Below, piece by piece: positions 1-8,114 of a stretch of DNA of 64,000 bases. Within the stretch, counting starts at the first letter, position 1; the number at the start of each line of letters is the position of its first letter. Location of the stretch: NCBI RefSeq assembly GCF_001507435.1, contig NZ_LMWH01000254.1, forward strand, positions 306,430 to 370,429. The letters run 5' to 3'. Below the pieces are notes generated by a model that saw only the letters and a program-made list of their open reading frames with translations, made no database searches and was not told the DNA's origin. The position numbers and the translations under genes were made by a program. Source of the DNA: Streptomyces sp. NRRL F-5122 (lineage in GTDB: Bacteria > Actinomycetota > Actinomycetes > Streptomycetales > Streptomycetaceae).

Positions 1-503
1 CCCACGAACCACGCCACCGCCGCGCGGACACCGGCCCCGACGGCGGTGAGGACGTACCCCACACCCTTGAGCAGCCGTGCAAGGACATGCCCCACCGGCG
101 TCAGCACACGGCCGTACACCCACACCGCCCCGGCGCCGATCGCGCGCGACACCCGGGCGGCACCGCGACCGAACGGAGTGAGGACGTAACGGTGGAACCA
201 CAGGGCGGGTGCAACGACGAGCACACGGCCCAGCCAGGTGACGCCCCGGCCGAGCGGCACGAGGACGTAACGCCACACCGTCACCCAGGGCCACACGAGC
301 ACCGCCCATGCCACCCGCACCAGGGCGTGGCCCACCGGCCGCAGCACGGTGCCGCGCACGAACCGCCCGCCGACGACCAGGGCGTCCCACAGCATGCGCA
401 CCGGTACGACCAGGACGAACACGACGATCCGCACGGGCAGACGGATCGCGAGGGTCAGGCAGCCCTCGGCTGACTGCCGCTGCGGTGGCTTCTCCAGGTC
501 CAT
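1..503 (-). CDS. Partial repeat-built hydrophobic membrane protein (3' end outside window)
   Basis: The minus frame is open from an ATG at 503 to the window edge (167 codons, no stop), so only the N-terminal part is visible. It begins MDLEKPPQRQ, then a hydrophobic stretch at residues about 19-45, then repeated short blocks: WRYVLVPLG, HRYVLTPFG, GRVLTPVG and GYVLTAVG, each separated by a Trp/Val/Ala-rich segment. This gives an amphipathic repeat of roughly 20-28 residues. I recall similar uncharacterised membrane proteins in Streptomyces near terD-like genes, but know no function. It diverges from terD at 716. The start is chosen because it precedes the first conserved-looking residues; no strong ribosome site is seen. 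Confidence 0.75.
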   Translation of the reverse strand, partial: MDLEKPPQRQSAEGCLTLAIRLPVRIVVFVLVVPVRMLWDALVVGGRFVRGTVLRPVGHALVRVAWAVLVWPWVTVWRYVLVPLGRGVTWLGRVLVVAPALWFHRYVLTPFGRGAARVSRAIGAGAVWVYGRVLTPVGHVLARLLKGVGYVLTAVGAGVRAAVAWFV

Positions 504-669
504 ACCGGCGTAGACGCCTCTGCCGCCCGGACGGATGCGCGCGACGGCCCCCGCCCGCCGCGGAGCCGCAGGCTCCCCTCGGCAACGGCAACTTCCCCGA
601 CCGGGAACCGACTTCGGACGCAGGAACGTCAACGGGTCCACCGGCCCTGTGGAATCCACGAGTTCCAGG

Positions 670-682
670 CAGACTTTGTCTG
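670..682. promoter_or_regulatory. Palindrome CAGAC-TTT-GTCTG upstream of terD
   Basis: A perfect 5-bp inverted repeat with a 3-nt centre lies 33 nt before the terD start codon, inside the divergent region shared with the membrane protein gene. It could be an operator. No cognate regulator is identified. Confidence 0.3.
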
Positions 683-715
683 TAGCAGCCCCGTCGCAAA
701 GAGGATGATCGACGC

Positions 716-1300
716 ATGATTACGCTCACGAAGGAAGACGGCCCCGCTGATCTGAACGGAGTGACCCACCTGTCCATCGGCGTGTCCTGGGATCCGACCG
801 CCGGTGCCAGCGGCGGTGTGATGGGCGTGCTCCGCCGCAAGGCCGGTACGGACCTCGATCTCATCGCGGTCGCCATGCAGGGTCAGGACCCGGTGCGTCT
901 GGCGGGGCTCGACTCCCTCGACCCGATGGGCAACGGCTCCTTGGTGCATAGTGGCGACAACCAGACCGGGCGCGGGGACGGCGACGACGAGACCGTGACG
1001 GTCGAGTTCGCCCGTATTCCGTCCCAGATCACGTCGATCGTGTTCGTCGCCGCCGCCTTCAAGAAGGGCAGTTCCTTCCAGAAGGCGCGCAACATCAGTT
1101 TCAAGGTCTACGACGCGACCGGGGGCAGTTCCCAGCAGGTCGCCGACATCTGGCCGAGTCTGCTCACCCAGGACAACGGCTGCGCCGTGGCCAAGGCCGT
1201 GCGTGTCGACGGTAGTTGGAAGCTCGAAGTGATCAATACGACGGGAAAGATCAAGCAGGGCGACGAGCACGCACTGATGCGCTTCGCCGTCAGCAAGTAG
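716..1300 (+). CDS. terD: TerD family protein
   Basis: A 194-residue single TerD domain, the usual family length. The TerD core is visible: SIGVSWD near residue 22, the DLDLIAVA strand near residue 50, the calcium-site region DSLDPMGNGS and SGDNQTGRGDGDDE around residues 72-95, and ARIP following. TerD proteins bind calcium and are linked to tellurite resistance, phage resistance and stress or differentiation in actinomycetes; the molecular role is not settled. The ATG has GAGGA about 10 nt upstream. It is monocistronic, followed by a strong hairpin at 1327-1361 shared with the converging GAP-family gene. Confidence 0.92.
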   Translation: MITLTKEDGPADLNGVTHLSIGVSWDPTAGASGGVMGVLRRKAGTDLDLIAVAMQGQDPVRLAGLDSLDPMGNGSLVHSGDNQTGRGDGDDETVTVEFARIPSQITSIVFVAAAFKKGSSFQKARNISFKVYDATGGSSQQVADIWPSLLTQDNGCAVAKAVRVDGSWKLEVINTTGKIKQGDEHALMRFAVSK

Positions 1301-1326
1301 TTCCCGCGGCACATCGGACGACGACC

Positions 1327-1361
1327 CCCGCGGCCCGGCACTTCACGGCCCGGGCCGCGGG
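1327..1361. terminator. Hairpin between terD and converging GAP-family gene
   Basis: A perfect 12-bp stem (1327-1338 with 1350-1361) and an 11-nt loop lie 26 nt past the terD stop. Being symmetric, it can serve both converging genes. Confidence 0.7.
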
Positions 1362-1415
1362 CGTGTCCGGCACGGGGCGGACGCCGGCCTCCTCCCCTGC
1401 CTTCCCGGGCCGCGT

Positions 1416-2093
1416 TCAGGAGGCCAGGATGCCGATGCCGTCACCGAGCAGCTTGAGTCCGAGGACGAAGAACAGGGCGGCCATGACGGCCGCGTTGTGC
1501 CGCACGGCCCGGTCCCGCCAGGTACCGAGAAGGCCCTGGGCCCGCTCCCCCATGGCGAGGAAGACGGCGGGCGGCGCGAGGACGCCGAGCGACGCGATGA
1601 CGACGAAGACGACGAGCGCGCCGATCTGCTGGGACACGGGGATCCCGGCGGAGCTGATCGAGGCTCCCGCCGCAAGGGTCAAAGGGGCGTTCTTGGCGTT
1701 GGCCGCCGACAGCAGCAGCCCAAGACCGAGGGCCTTGAGCGGGGTGAGGCGGTCGAGCGCGGACATCCACTTCGGCAGCCGGGCCTGCGCCGCGTCGGCC
1801 GGCCGGCGGCGCCACTGACGGACGGCGAACAGGGCGAGCAGCGCTCCCAGTACGAGTTTCAGCACGCCCACCCAGGCCGCCGGGTGCTTGTTCGCGGACG
1901 CGCCGCCCGAGCCGCCCACCGCCAGCATGATCGCGCCGAGCAGCGCGAGGCCCAGCAACCAGCCGCACGCGAACAGACTGCCGTTGAGGCGCCCTCGTGG
2001 GGTGGCCAGCAGCAGGATGATCGCCACGATGGGGAGCGGGCTCACCGCCACACCGGCCGCCAGGCCCAGCACGTCGCCCACGGCGTGTCCCAC
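1416..2093 (-). CDS. GAP family (Sap-like) polytopic membrane protein
   Basis: 225 residues with about six hydrophobic segments: an N-terminal VSPLPIVAIILLL helix, GWLLGLALLGAIML, LKLVLGALLALFAV, a long loop with RLPKWMSALD, then GLGLLLSAANAKNAP and two C-terminal helices. This arrangement matches the GAP/Sap family, whose mycobacterial members act in glycolipid or sulfolipid export. A LysE-like exporter is the alternative reading. The start is GTG with GAGGAGG upstream. It sits 49 nt after the P450 gene on the same strand and may be read with it, although no functional link is evident. Confidence 0.8.
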   Translation of the reverse strand: MGHAVGDVLGLAAGVAVSPLPIVAIILLLATPRGRLNGSLFACGWLLGLALLGAIMLAVGGSGGASANKHPAAWVGVLKLVLGALLALFAVRQWRRRPADAAQARLPKWMSALDRLTPLKALGLGLLLSAANAKNAPLTLAAGASISSAGIPVSQQIGALVVFVVIASLGVLAPPAVFLAMGERAQGLLGTWRDRAVRHNAAVMAALFFVLGLKLLGDGIGILAS

Positions 2094-2142
2094 GGTCGCC
2101 TCCTCACGGCGGGGGAATCGGGTGGTCGGGCTCGGTTCCTCC

Positions 2143-3378
2143 TCAGTCCTTGATCCCGCCGATGGCGATGGGCAGATGACGGGGACCTCGCAGCACGGCG
2201 TTGGGCCGGTAGGGGGGTGGGTCCTCGGCCAGGCGCGGGGCGTCGAGCCGGCGGACCAGTGCGGTCAGGGCCAGTTGGGCCTCGAGCCGGGCCAGGGGAG
2301 CGCCGAAGCAGGCGTGCAATCCGTGCCCGAAGCCCAGGTGCTGGTTGTCCGAGCGGTCGGGGATGAACCGGTCGGCGTCGGTGAAGCGCTGGGGGTCCCG
2401 GCTGCCGGAGGCCAGCATGAGGTAGACCGACGCGCCCTTGGGGATGATGGTTCCGGCGATGTCGATGTCGGCCAGCGTGGTGCGCTGCGGCAGCATCTGC
2501 ACGGGGGGCTCGAAGCGCAGGAGCTCCTCCACGAGCGGGACGGCCAGATCGGGCTCCGCCCGCAGCCGCTGGAGCACGTCCGGGTTGCGCAGCAGGGTGA
2601 GCATGCCGTTCGTGATGAGGTTGACCGTGGTCTCATGACCGGCGACCAGCAGCAGTGCGGAGGTGGTGACGGCCTCCACCGGTGACATCCGCCCGTCCGC
2701 TCCGTGGCCTGCGGCCATGGCGGACAGCATGTCGTCGCGGGGGGAGCGGCGGCGCTCTTCGATGAGTCCGGCGAGATAGCCGGCCAGCTCTCTCCGTGCC
2801 CGCCGGACGGATTCCAGCTTGGCCTCGCGCTCCTCGTCGGTGACGACGGGGTCGGGCCCGGCCGCGATCGTGTCGGCCCACTCGTGGAAAAGCTTCTCGT
2901 CCTCGCGCGGGACGCCCAGCAGACGGCAGATCACCGTGACGGGGAACGGATAGGAGATGTCGTCGACGAGATCGATCTGCTCCTTGCCCCGGCAGCCGTC
3001 GATGAGCTCGGCGACCACATCGGTGAGCTCTCCGTGCATGTCGTACACCCGGCGGGGGGTGTCCGGCGGGCCGAAGGGGGCCGTGGCGAGCCGGCGCAGC
3101 CTGTCGTGCTCGGGAGGATCGAGCCTGAGGAAGTTCGGCGGCAGGTCCGGGTCCTGGTCCTGACCGGTGGCCTTGGCGGCCTCGGCGGTCAGATTGCGGG
3201 CGTCCGAGCTGATGCGCGGGTCGTGCAGCAGACTTCTGATCTCCCAGTAGGTGCTGACCAGGTAGGGACCGGCCTCGTCGCGGACGACCGGGGTCTTGCG
3301 GAGCTCCGCGTAGAGCGGATACGGGTCGGGGCGATTGGCGAAGTCGGTGATCCGGTGCAGGAGCGCGACCGACGTCAT
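2143..3378 (-). CDS. Cytochrome P450
   Basis: 411 residues, normal for a bacterial soluble P450. The I-helix oxygen-activation motif AGHETT lies near residue 246, the K-helix ExxR as EELLRF near residue 285, and the haem loop FGHGLHACFGAPLAR with the haem-ligating Cys at about residue 355. Such enzymes monooxygenate small molecules using electrons from a ferredoxin. The adjoining genes encode exactly that chain, ferredoxin then reductase, so the three-gene unit is a self-contained class I system. AAGGAA precedes the ATG. The substrate cannot be read from sequence; no biosynthetic genes lie next to it, so a catabolic or tailoring role on an external compound is possible. Confidence 0.95.
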   Translation of the reverse strand: MTSVALLHRITDFANRPDPYPLYAELRKTPVVRDEAGPYLVSTYWEIRSLLHDPRISSDARNLTAEAAKATGQDQDPDLPPNFLRLDPPEHDRLRRLATAPFGPPDTPRRVYDMHGELTDVVAELIDGCRGKEQIDLVDDISYPFPVTVICRLLGVPREDEKLFHEWADTIAAGPDPVVTDEEREAKLESVRRARRELAGYLAGLIEERRRSPRDDMLSAMAAGHGADGRMSPVEAVTTSALLLVAGHETTVNLITNGMLTLLRNPDVLQRLRAEPDLAVPLVEELLRFEPPVQMLPQRTTLADIDIAGTIIPKGASVYLMLASGSRDPQRFTDADRFIPDRSDNQHLGFGHGLHACFGAPLARLEAQLALTALVRRLDAPRLAEDPPPYRPNAVLRGPRHLPIAIGGIKD

Positions 3379-3432
3379 GGCGGGTTCCTTCCGAGTGCTG
3401 CGGCCGGGCGGCGTTCTTCTCGGCGCATGCGG

Positions 3433-4836
3433 TCAGGCGCGTCGCGGGGTGAAGGTGATACGCCGGTCGGTCGGCGAGTGGCCGCTGAGTGTGACGGTGG
3501 GACCGTGGCTGGGCAGGGACGGATCGGGGAATCCGGCCGGCACGGGCTGCATCCCCTCGGGCCGCCGGTCGACGGTGGGGAATTCGGGCGGGAAGGGTGC
3601 GGCCCTCTCGATCTCACTTTCGTAGAAGTCGAGCCATTTCGCCTGGTCGAAGGTGACGGCCGCGATGATGCGGCCCTGGTGGCCGTAGGCCGCCGTGAAG
3701 CGGTGTTCGGCGAGGGACCCTTGGGTGACGATGATCTGGTCGGCCATGGGCGGGACGCCGACGGACTTGATGTTGACACCGAACTGCGCGGACCAGAACG
3801 ACGGCATCCACAGGTGGGGACGGCGGTCGGTGCTGGCGCTGACCATGTTGTGGGCCGCGATCTCGGCCTGCGCGACCGCGTTGCCCCAGTGCTCCAGGGA
3901 CAGGAACTGGTATCCGAAGAGCGGATGCGGGGAGCGTGCGACATCACCGGCGACGAAGACGTCGTCGGTGACGATGCCCCGTACGTCGAAGGCGCGGCAT
4001 CCGGCGTCGCAGGCGATCCCCCGTGGACCGGCACCGAGCCCGGAGTCCGCCAGCCATTCCGTGTTGCGCGTGGCGCCCAGCGCGACGACGACCACCTCGG
4101 CCTCGACGGCGGCGCCGTCGGAGAAGTGCGCTGTGCGCACCCGGCCCGCGGCGTCCCCCTCCAGCCCTGTGACCTGCACACCGCACCTCAGATCGACGCC
4201 GTGGGACCGTTGCAGCTCCGCGGCCACCTCGCCGACCACACCGCCGAGGGCACCCACCAAAGGCGCCGCGCCGCGCTCCGCCACCGTGACGGAAAGCCCT
4301 CGCTCACGGCAGGCCGAGGCGATCTCGGAGCCGGTGAATCCGGCCCCGATCACCAGCACCCCGCGGGGTCCGGCCTTCAGCCGGTGGTGCAGTCGTGTCG
4401 CGTCGTCCCGGGTGCGCAGCACGAACACCCCGTCCAGTTCGGCCTCCAGCTCACGCGGCCACGGCCGGGCCCGCACCCCGGTCGTGATCAGCAACCGGTC
4501 GTACTCCACGGAGTCACCGTCGGAGAGCTGCACCCGCTTGGCCGCCAGGTCCAGTCCCGTCGCGGCCACGCCGAGCCGCCACTCGGCGTCCACCAGCCGT
4601 CTCCGGGGCAGGGCCGTGTGGTCGGGGGGCACTTTCCCCAGCAGGACCTGCTTGGACAGCGGCGGCCGGTCGTACGGCTCGTGGGGCTCGTCGCCGATCA
4701 TCGTGAGCGTGCCGGTGAACCCCTCGTCGCGCAGCGCCTCGGCGGCCCGAAGGCCGGCCAGCGAGGCTCCGACGACGACGATGCGACCTTGGCTTCGGAA
4801 CGCCTCCAGATATCCGTCAACCGACACGGGAGGCAC
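3433..4836 (-). CDS. FAD/NAD(P)H ferredoxin reductase for the P450
   Basis: 467 residues. An FAD-binding Rossmann motif VVVGASLAGLRAAE lies near residue 20, the family signature PYDRPPLSK near residue 55, a second nucleotide-binding motif VLVIGAGFTGSE near residue 148, and the flavin-binding VFVAGDVARS near residue 290. It should pass electrons from NAD(P)H to the ferredoxin upstream. The GTG start overlaps the end of the ferredoxin gene by 20 nt, implying coupled translation; a second GTG nine bases later is also possible. The reductase is about 50 residues longer than putidaredoxin reductase, with a C-terminal extension ending in an Arg-rich tail. Confidence 0.93.
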   Translation of the reverse strand: MPPVSVDGYLEAFRSQGRIVVVGASLAGLRAAEALRDEGFTGTLTMIGDEPHEPYDRPPLSKQVLLGKVPPDHTALPRRRLVDAEWRLGVAATGLDLAAKRVQLSDGDSVEYDRLLITTGVRARPWPRELEAELDGVFVLRTRDDATRLHHRLKAGPRGVLVIGAGFTGSEIASACRERGLSVTVAERGAAPLVGALGGVVGEVAAELQRSHGVDLRCGVQVTGLEGDAAGRVRTAHFSDGAAVEAEVVVVALGATRNTEWLADSGLGAGPRGIACDAGCRAFDVRGIVTDDVFVAGDVARSPHPLFGYQFLSLEHWGNAVAQAEIAAHNMVSASTDRRPHLWMPSFWSAQFGVNIKSVGVPPMADQIIVTQGSLAEHRFTAAYGHQGRIIAAVTFDQAKWLDFYESEIERAAPFPPEFPTVDRRPEGMQPVPAGFPDPSLPSHGPTVTLSGHSPTDRRITFTPRRA

Positions 4837-5053
4837 CCGCCGTTCCCGCGGCCGGTGCCCCGTCCCCGTACTCCACCGTGATGGCCCTGACCGGGCAGGC
4901 CTCGGCCGCCCGCCGCACGTTCCTCCGCTGCTCGTCGTCGGGTTGCGGGTCGTACATCAGTGCCTCGTCGCCGTGCATCGTGAACACGTCGGGGGCGAGG
5001 AAGGCGCACTGCGCGTAGCCCTGACACCGGTTGAGGTCAACGACAAGTCTCAT
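4817..5053 (-). CDS. Small 3Fe-4S type ferredoxin
   Basis: 78 residues with the actinobacterial P450 ferredoxin pattern: Cys10 and Cys16 in RCQGYAQC and Cys53 in ACPV, three ligands rather than four, as expected for a 3Fe-4S (SoyB-like) cluster. The residue at the usual fourth position is Tyr13. It is the first gene of the ferredoxin-reductase-P450 unit, with AAGGAG ten bases before the ATG. The C-terminal tail (DGAPAAGTAGASRVG) is low complexity and overlaps the reductase start. Confidence 0.93.
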   Translation of the reverse strand: MRLVVDLNRCQGYAQCAFLAPDVFTMHGDEALMYDPQPDDEQRRNVRRAAEACPVRAITVEYGDGAPAAGTAGASRVG

Positions 5054-5263
5054 GCGCTGTCAGCTCCTTCACGACGCGCTCGTGCGGGCCGCCGTTCTTC
5101 CCGGAGACAGCACGGACGCGGGCTGCCTCCTCTCAGCGTGGAAGGGCACGGGCACCGGCGCACGTCCATCGAGCCGTCAGGGTGAGAGGCCACTGGGCGG
5201 CGGCGGGAGCACCGCTTCCCCGGCCCGCGGGTGCCAAGCCGTACGGCCGCACACCGGACGTCA

Positions 5264-5296
5264 CCGAGCCCCCGCCCGACAGGGGAGGGGGCTCGG
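5264..5296. terminator. Hairpin in the 5054-5353 gap
   Basis: A 10-bp perfect stem (5264-5273 with 5287-5296) lies 58 nt past the stop of the minus-strand lipoprotein gene. The rest of this 300-base gap should hold the P450 operon promoter; I could not pick a convincing -10/-35 pair. Confidence 0.6.
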
Positions 5297-5353
5297 ACGG
5301 GGCCATGTGCCCGGCCGGGGATCTGGCGAGCCCACGGGCCGGCGCCTGCCGGC

Positions 5354-5995
5354 TCAGTAGCGCTGGGCCTTGACGAGACGGGGCGTCAGCTTCGGCTCGG
5401 CGGGCTGGCGGCTGAAGGCGATCGGCTGCTCCTTCTGGCCGGGGGCGAGATTCTGTGCACCGGCGTACCGGGTCTCGACGACACGGCCCTCCGCGTCCTC
5501 GAAGTCGACCTGGACTGCGTAGGAGGCCTTCTGGTCGGTGTTGTTGGTGATGGTGAGCAGGACGGCGAGGACACCACCGGTCTGGGTCCTGGGCATGCCG
5601 GACATGCTGACGTCGGAGAGTGCGTTCCCCCTCCCCTGCACATGCTTGAGCTCGTTCTCGGCGGTCGTGGCGTTGCGTGCGGTGTCGGCGGACACCGAGG
5701 CCTCGAACTCGGAGGCGCGGGCCGAGAGAGAGGATTCCGCGGCCGATGCCGACGCGCGGGCGGACGCCTCGGCGGACTGGGCCAGCGATGCCAGAGCGGA
5801 AGGTGGTGTGCCCGAGAACGACGCGGTGTTCGGCGGTGTGGGACGCGGGCTGACCGTCCCACCGCCGTTGTCGTTGTTGTTCGTGCACGAGACCAGCGAC
5901 GCCGCACCGAGTGCCGCGAGGGCCACGCTCGTCGCTGCGAGCACGGCCCCGGGTCGTCGTGGCTCGCTCTCGGCCCCTGGCTCGTCTGCGTTCAT
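5354..5995 (-). CDS. Putative lipoprotein with Ala/Ser-rich helix and FxLYD-like domain
   Basis: 213 residues from an ATG at 5995 that follows AGGGAAAGG; longer in-frame starts lack coding character. Residues 17-36 are hydrophobic and end in SLVSC, a lipobox with Cys37 as the likely lipidated residue. Residues about 60-125 are Ala/Ser/Glu-rich and probably helical or coiled coil. The C-terminal 85 residues (GVLAVLLTITNN, YAVQVDFEDAEG, NLAPGQKEQ) look like the FxLYD beta-sandwich common in secreted actinobacterial proteins. The function is unknown. It lies downstream of the STAS gene on the same strand with a 370-base gap, so it is probably transcribed separately. Confidence 0.75.
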   Translation of the reverse strand: MNADEPGAESEPRRPGAVLAATSVALAALGAASLVSCTNNNDNGGGTVSPRPTPPNTASFSGTPPSALASLAQSAEASARASASAAESSLSARASEFEASVSADTARNATTAENELKHVQGRGNALSDVSMSGMPRTQTGGVLAVLLTITNNTDQKASYAVQVDFEDAEGRVVETRYAGAQNLAPGQKEQPIAFSRQPAEPKLTPRLVKAQRY

Positions 5996-6365
5996 CACAT
6001 GCGGACCTTTCCCTGTCGGCGACGTGGGGTGGTGATGTCCGGGTCGCCCGTGGCCGATCACGAGAAGATCGGGCAGGGCTTCCTTCTCGACACACAGAAT
6101 GGCCGAACAACCCCATTTGCGCCTTTTGGTGGCAGCAGACGGCAGGGGGCCTCGGGCCCCGCGTTCCGTGCGCGGGGCCGTGCCGGTCCTCGGTATGAAC
6201 GCGGCGCACCGGGGCGGTCCGCTGACGCCGGATGCCCCGCCGTCAGGGGGCCGGGGCGTCGCACACCTGCCTGAGGTGCGGCGAGCCGGCCGCGGGCGAA
6301 GGCAACAGGAATCCGGCAGGGGCGGCAGGCCCCCGCCGTTCACGCGACCCCTGCCGGTGGCGCAC
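5996..6365. other. 370-base gap between STAS gene and lipoprotein gene
   Basis: It contains no credible gene. A 9-bp hairpin (6155-6163 with 6171-6179) sits mid-gap and a 10-bp hairpin follows the STAS stop (listed separately). Positions 6060-6125 are locally AT-richer and may hold the promoter for the lipoprotein gene. Confidence 0.5.
6313..6357 (-). terminator. Hairpin after STAS gene
   Basis: CCGGCAGGGG at 6313-6322 pairs perfectly with 6348-6357. The 25-nt loop itself contains a smaller GC inverted repeat. It begins 8 nt after the STAS stop. Confidence 0.6.
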
Positions 6366-6764
6366 TCAGCCGTCCGGCCAGTGCACCAGTCCGTCGACCG
6401 ACGGAGCGTAGAGCGTCGCGTCCTCCGGTGAGTCGTAGAACTCGTAGGCGTCGTGGAGGCCGCTGATCTCGAAGACCTTGCGCGACCGTCCGGACGGACA
6501 CGTGATACGCAGCGAACCCCCGTGTTCGCGGACGCGCTTCGTGCTGGCCACCACCGCCCCGAGGCCCACGGAGTCCAGGAACGGGACGAAGCACAGGTCC
6601 AGGACGAGGTGGCGGTGCCCCTCGTCGAGCAGCTTGATCACCGCCTCGCGGATCCTGGGCGAGGTGTGGACGTCTATCTCGCCGTCGACCTCCAGAACGG
6701 TCCAGCCGTTCACCACGTCGAAGCTGACGACCATGCGCTCGCTGCGGATGATGTTCGTTCGCAT
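6366..6764 (-). CDS. STAS-domain anti-sigma factor antagonist
   Basis: 132 residues from the second of two close ATGs, chosen because GAGGG lies 6 nt before it. It is a single STAS domain: VDGEIDVHTSPRIREAV near residue 28, then HLVLDLCFVPFLDSVGLGAVV, where the Ser of DSVGL is the residue phosphorylated by the partner anti-sigma kinase in this family. It should bind an RsbW/SpoIIAB-like anti-sigma factor and free a sigma factor under stress or during development (BldG is the known Streptomyces relative). No anti-sigma or sigma gene is nearby, so the partner is elsewhere. The C-terminal tail ends VDGLVHWPDG. Confidence 0.9.
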   Translation of the reverse strand: MRTNIIRSERMVVSFDVVNGWTVLEVDGEIDVHTSPRIREAVIKLLDEGHRHLVLDLCFVPFLDSVGLGAVVASTKRVREHGGSLRITCPSGRSRKVFEISGLHDAYEFYDSPEDATLYAPSVDGLVHWPDG

Positions 6765-7133
6765 CGCCATCCCTCGTCACGTCTTGCGGACGGCATGAAG
6801 CCCCCATGCGGCGATTGGCGTGCGCATGCCCACGCATGCCTGACCGCCTTCACCTGGCCCTTTACTCCACTACAAGTCTCTCGGGCCCAGGTCGCAAGCG
6901 GGATCACGGCCCCGGGGCGCCCCCGCGCCCGCGCCCGGAGCGTCGACGGCCGGGCACGGGACCTCGGTCGCCCCTGCGACACCCCCGACTCCGCCCGGAC
7001 CACCCGGTTCGGCCTCGGCAGGGCCGACGTTCGCCCGGGCCGGAGTCGCCTCGTCGCGCATATCGGAGAACCGGTATTTTTTCGGCCACCGCACAACCCC
7101 CTGACGGACGGGCCGACCGTAAAATAGAAGGCC
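6765..7133. other. Divergent regulatory region, STAS gene and AraC gene
   Basis: A non-coding gap of 369 bases. TAAAAT at 7120-7125 is a plausible -10 box whose start point would fall on or next to the GTG at 7134, suggesting a leaderless AraC transcript. No good -35 was found. Nothing else recognisable. Confidence 0.4.
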
Positions 7134-8048
7134 GTGGCATCTCCCCCGGGACCCGGCACGGACAGAAACGGACAGCCCGAGCTGACGGACGTCCCCTACA
7201 CATCGTCGGTGGGAGCTCCGCCCGGGGTGGAGGTGCTCGACTTCCCCGGGCTGCTCGCTCGCGCGGCGGGTCACGGCGTCGACCCGTACTCCCCCATCCG
7301 GGCCGCCTTCCACGAACTGATCGCCGTACGGTCCGGCGTACTGGAGTACTCGCTGGACTTCACCGAGCACCGGCTGGGCGAAGGCAGCTGGCTGTGGGCA
7401 CGCCCGGGCCAGGTACACCAGTTCCGCTCCGACCTCGCCGCCGCCGAGGGCGTCGTCATCCTGATCCGGCCCGGCTTCCTCGGGCCCGCCGCCCTGACCG
7501 CCGACATCGCCCACCGGCCGCCGCAGGGGCCACTGATTCCCGAGGGCGCGGCAGGCGACGCCCTCTCCACCCTGCTGGCACTGCTGGCCGGCGAGTACCG
7601 CAGGCCGGCGAACCTGCCGCCGGACGTCCACATCGAGGTGCTCCGCCACCTGCTCACCGCCCTCGTCCTGCGCCTCGCCCATCTGCGCGGCCCCCGAAGC
7701 GACGCCGAGACGGGCACCGAGGTGTTCCGCCGGTTCCGGCGGGCGGTCGAGGACGGTTACACCCGCAGCCACCGCGTGGAGGACTACGCCAGGGATCTCC
7801 GCTACAGCGTGCGCACCCTCACCCGGGCCACGCGCGCCGCCACAGGCCGCGGCGCCAAGCGCTTCATCGACGACCGTGTCCTGCTGGAGGCCAAACGACT
7901 GCTGGTGCACACCGACCTGTCCGCCACGGCCGTCGGCGAGCGGCTCGGCTTCCCGGACGCCACGGTCTTCACCAAGTTCTTCCGACTGCGGGTCGGCGAG
8001 ACCCCGACCGCCTTCCGCGACACCGCCCGGGGCACGCGGCGGCCCTGA
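7134..8048 (+). CDS. AraC family transcriptional regulator
   Basis: Up to 304 residues. The N-terminal half is a cupin-like sensor (HELIAVRSGVLEYSLDF, then WLWARPGQVHQF, the usual effector pocket strand). The C-terminal 100 residues carry two helix-turn-helix units: VEDYARDLRYSVRTLTRATR and the second around TAVGERLGFPDATVFTKFFR. It lies 196 bases upstream of vdcBCD on the same strand and probably senses an aromatic acid and controls it. The start is unsure: GTG 7134 fits a leaderless promoter, but GTG 7209 or 7227 would leave the 15-bp element at 7160-7174 in the promoter and would match the point where recognisable sensor sequence begins. Confidence 0.9.
   Translation: MASPPGPGTDRNGQPELTDVPYTSSVGAPPGVEVLDFPGLLARAAGHGVDPYSPIRAAFHELIAVRSGVLEYSLDFTEHRLGEGSWLWARPGQVHQFRSDLAAAEGVVILIRPGFLGPAALTADIAHRPPQGPLIPEGAAGDALSTLLALLAGEYRRPANLPPDVHIEVLRHLLTALVLRLAHLRGPRSDAETGTEVFRRFRRAVEDGYTRSHRVEDYARDLRYSVRTLTRATRAATGRGAKRFIDDRVLLEAKRLLVHTDLSATAVGERLGFPDATVFTKFFRLRVGETPTAFRDTARGTRRP
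7160..7174 (+). promoter_or_regulatory. 15-bp element GGACAGAAACGGACA, copy 1 (AraC gene start)
   Basis: It is identical to the reverse complement of 8100-8114 in front of vdcB. It contains a direct repeat GGACA-N5-GGACA, the half-site layout that AraC proteins typically use. Its place at the start of the regulator gene suggests autoregulation. Confidence 0.55.
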
Positions 8049-8099
8049 CCGGTCCGCTCGGGTCGCACCGAAGGGGCTCGGACCGGCCCGAATCCCGGT

Positions 8100-8114
8100 T
8101 GTCCGTTTCTGTCC
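8100..8114 (-). promoter_or_regulatory. 15-bp element, copy 2 (upstream of vdcB)
   Basis: An exact inverted copy of the element at 7160-7174, lying 130 bases before the vdcB start. It overlaps by two bases the palindrome that begins at 8113. Confidence 0.6.

Noticed and set aside
2704..4881. A 725-codon plus-strand frame opposite the P450 and reductase
   Set aside because: No domain, and the minus-strand genes have all family motifs.
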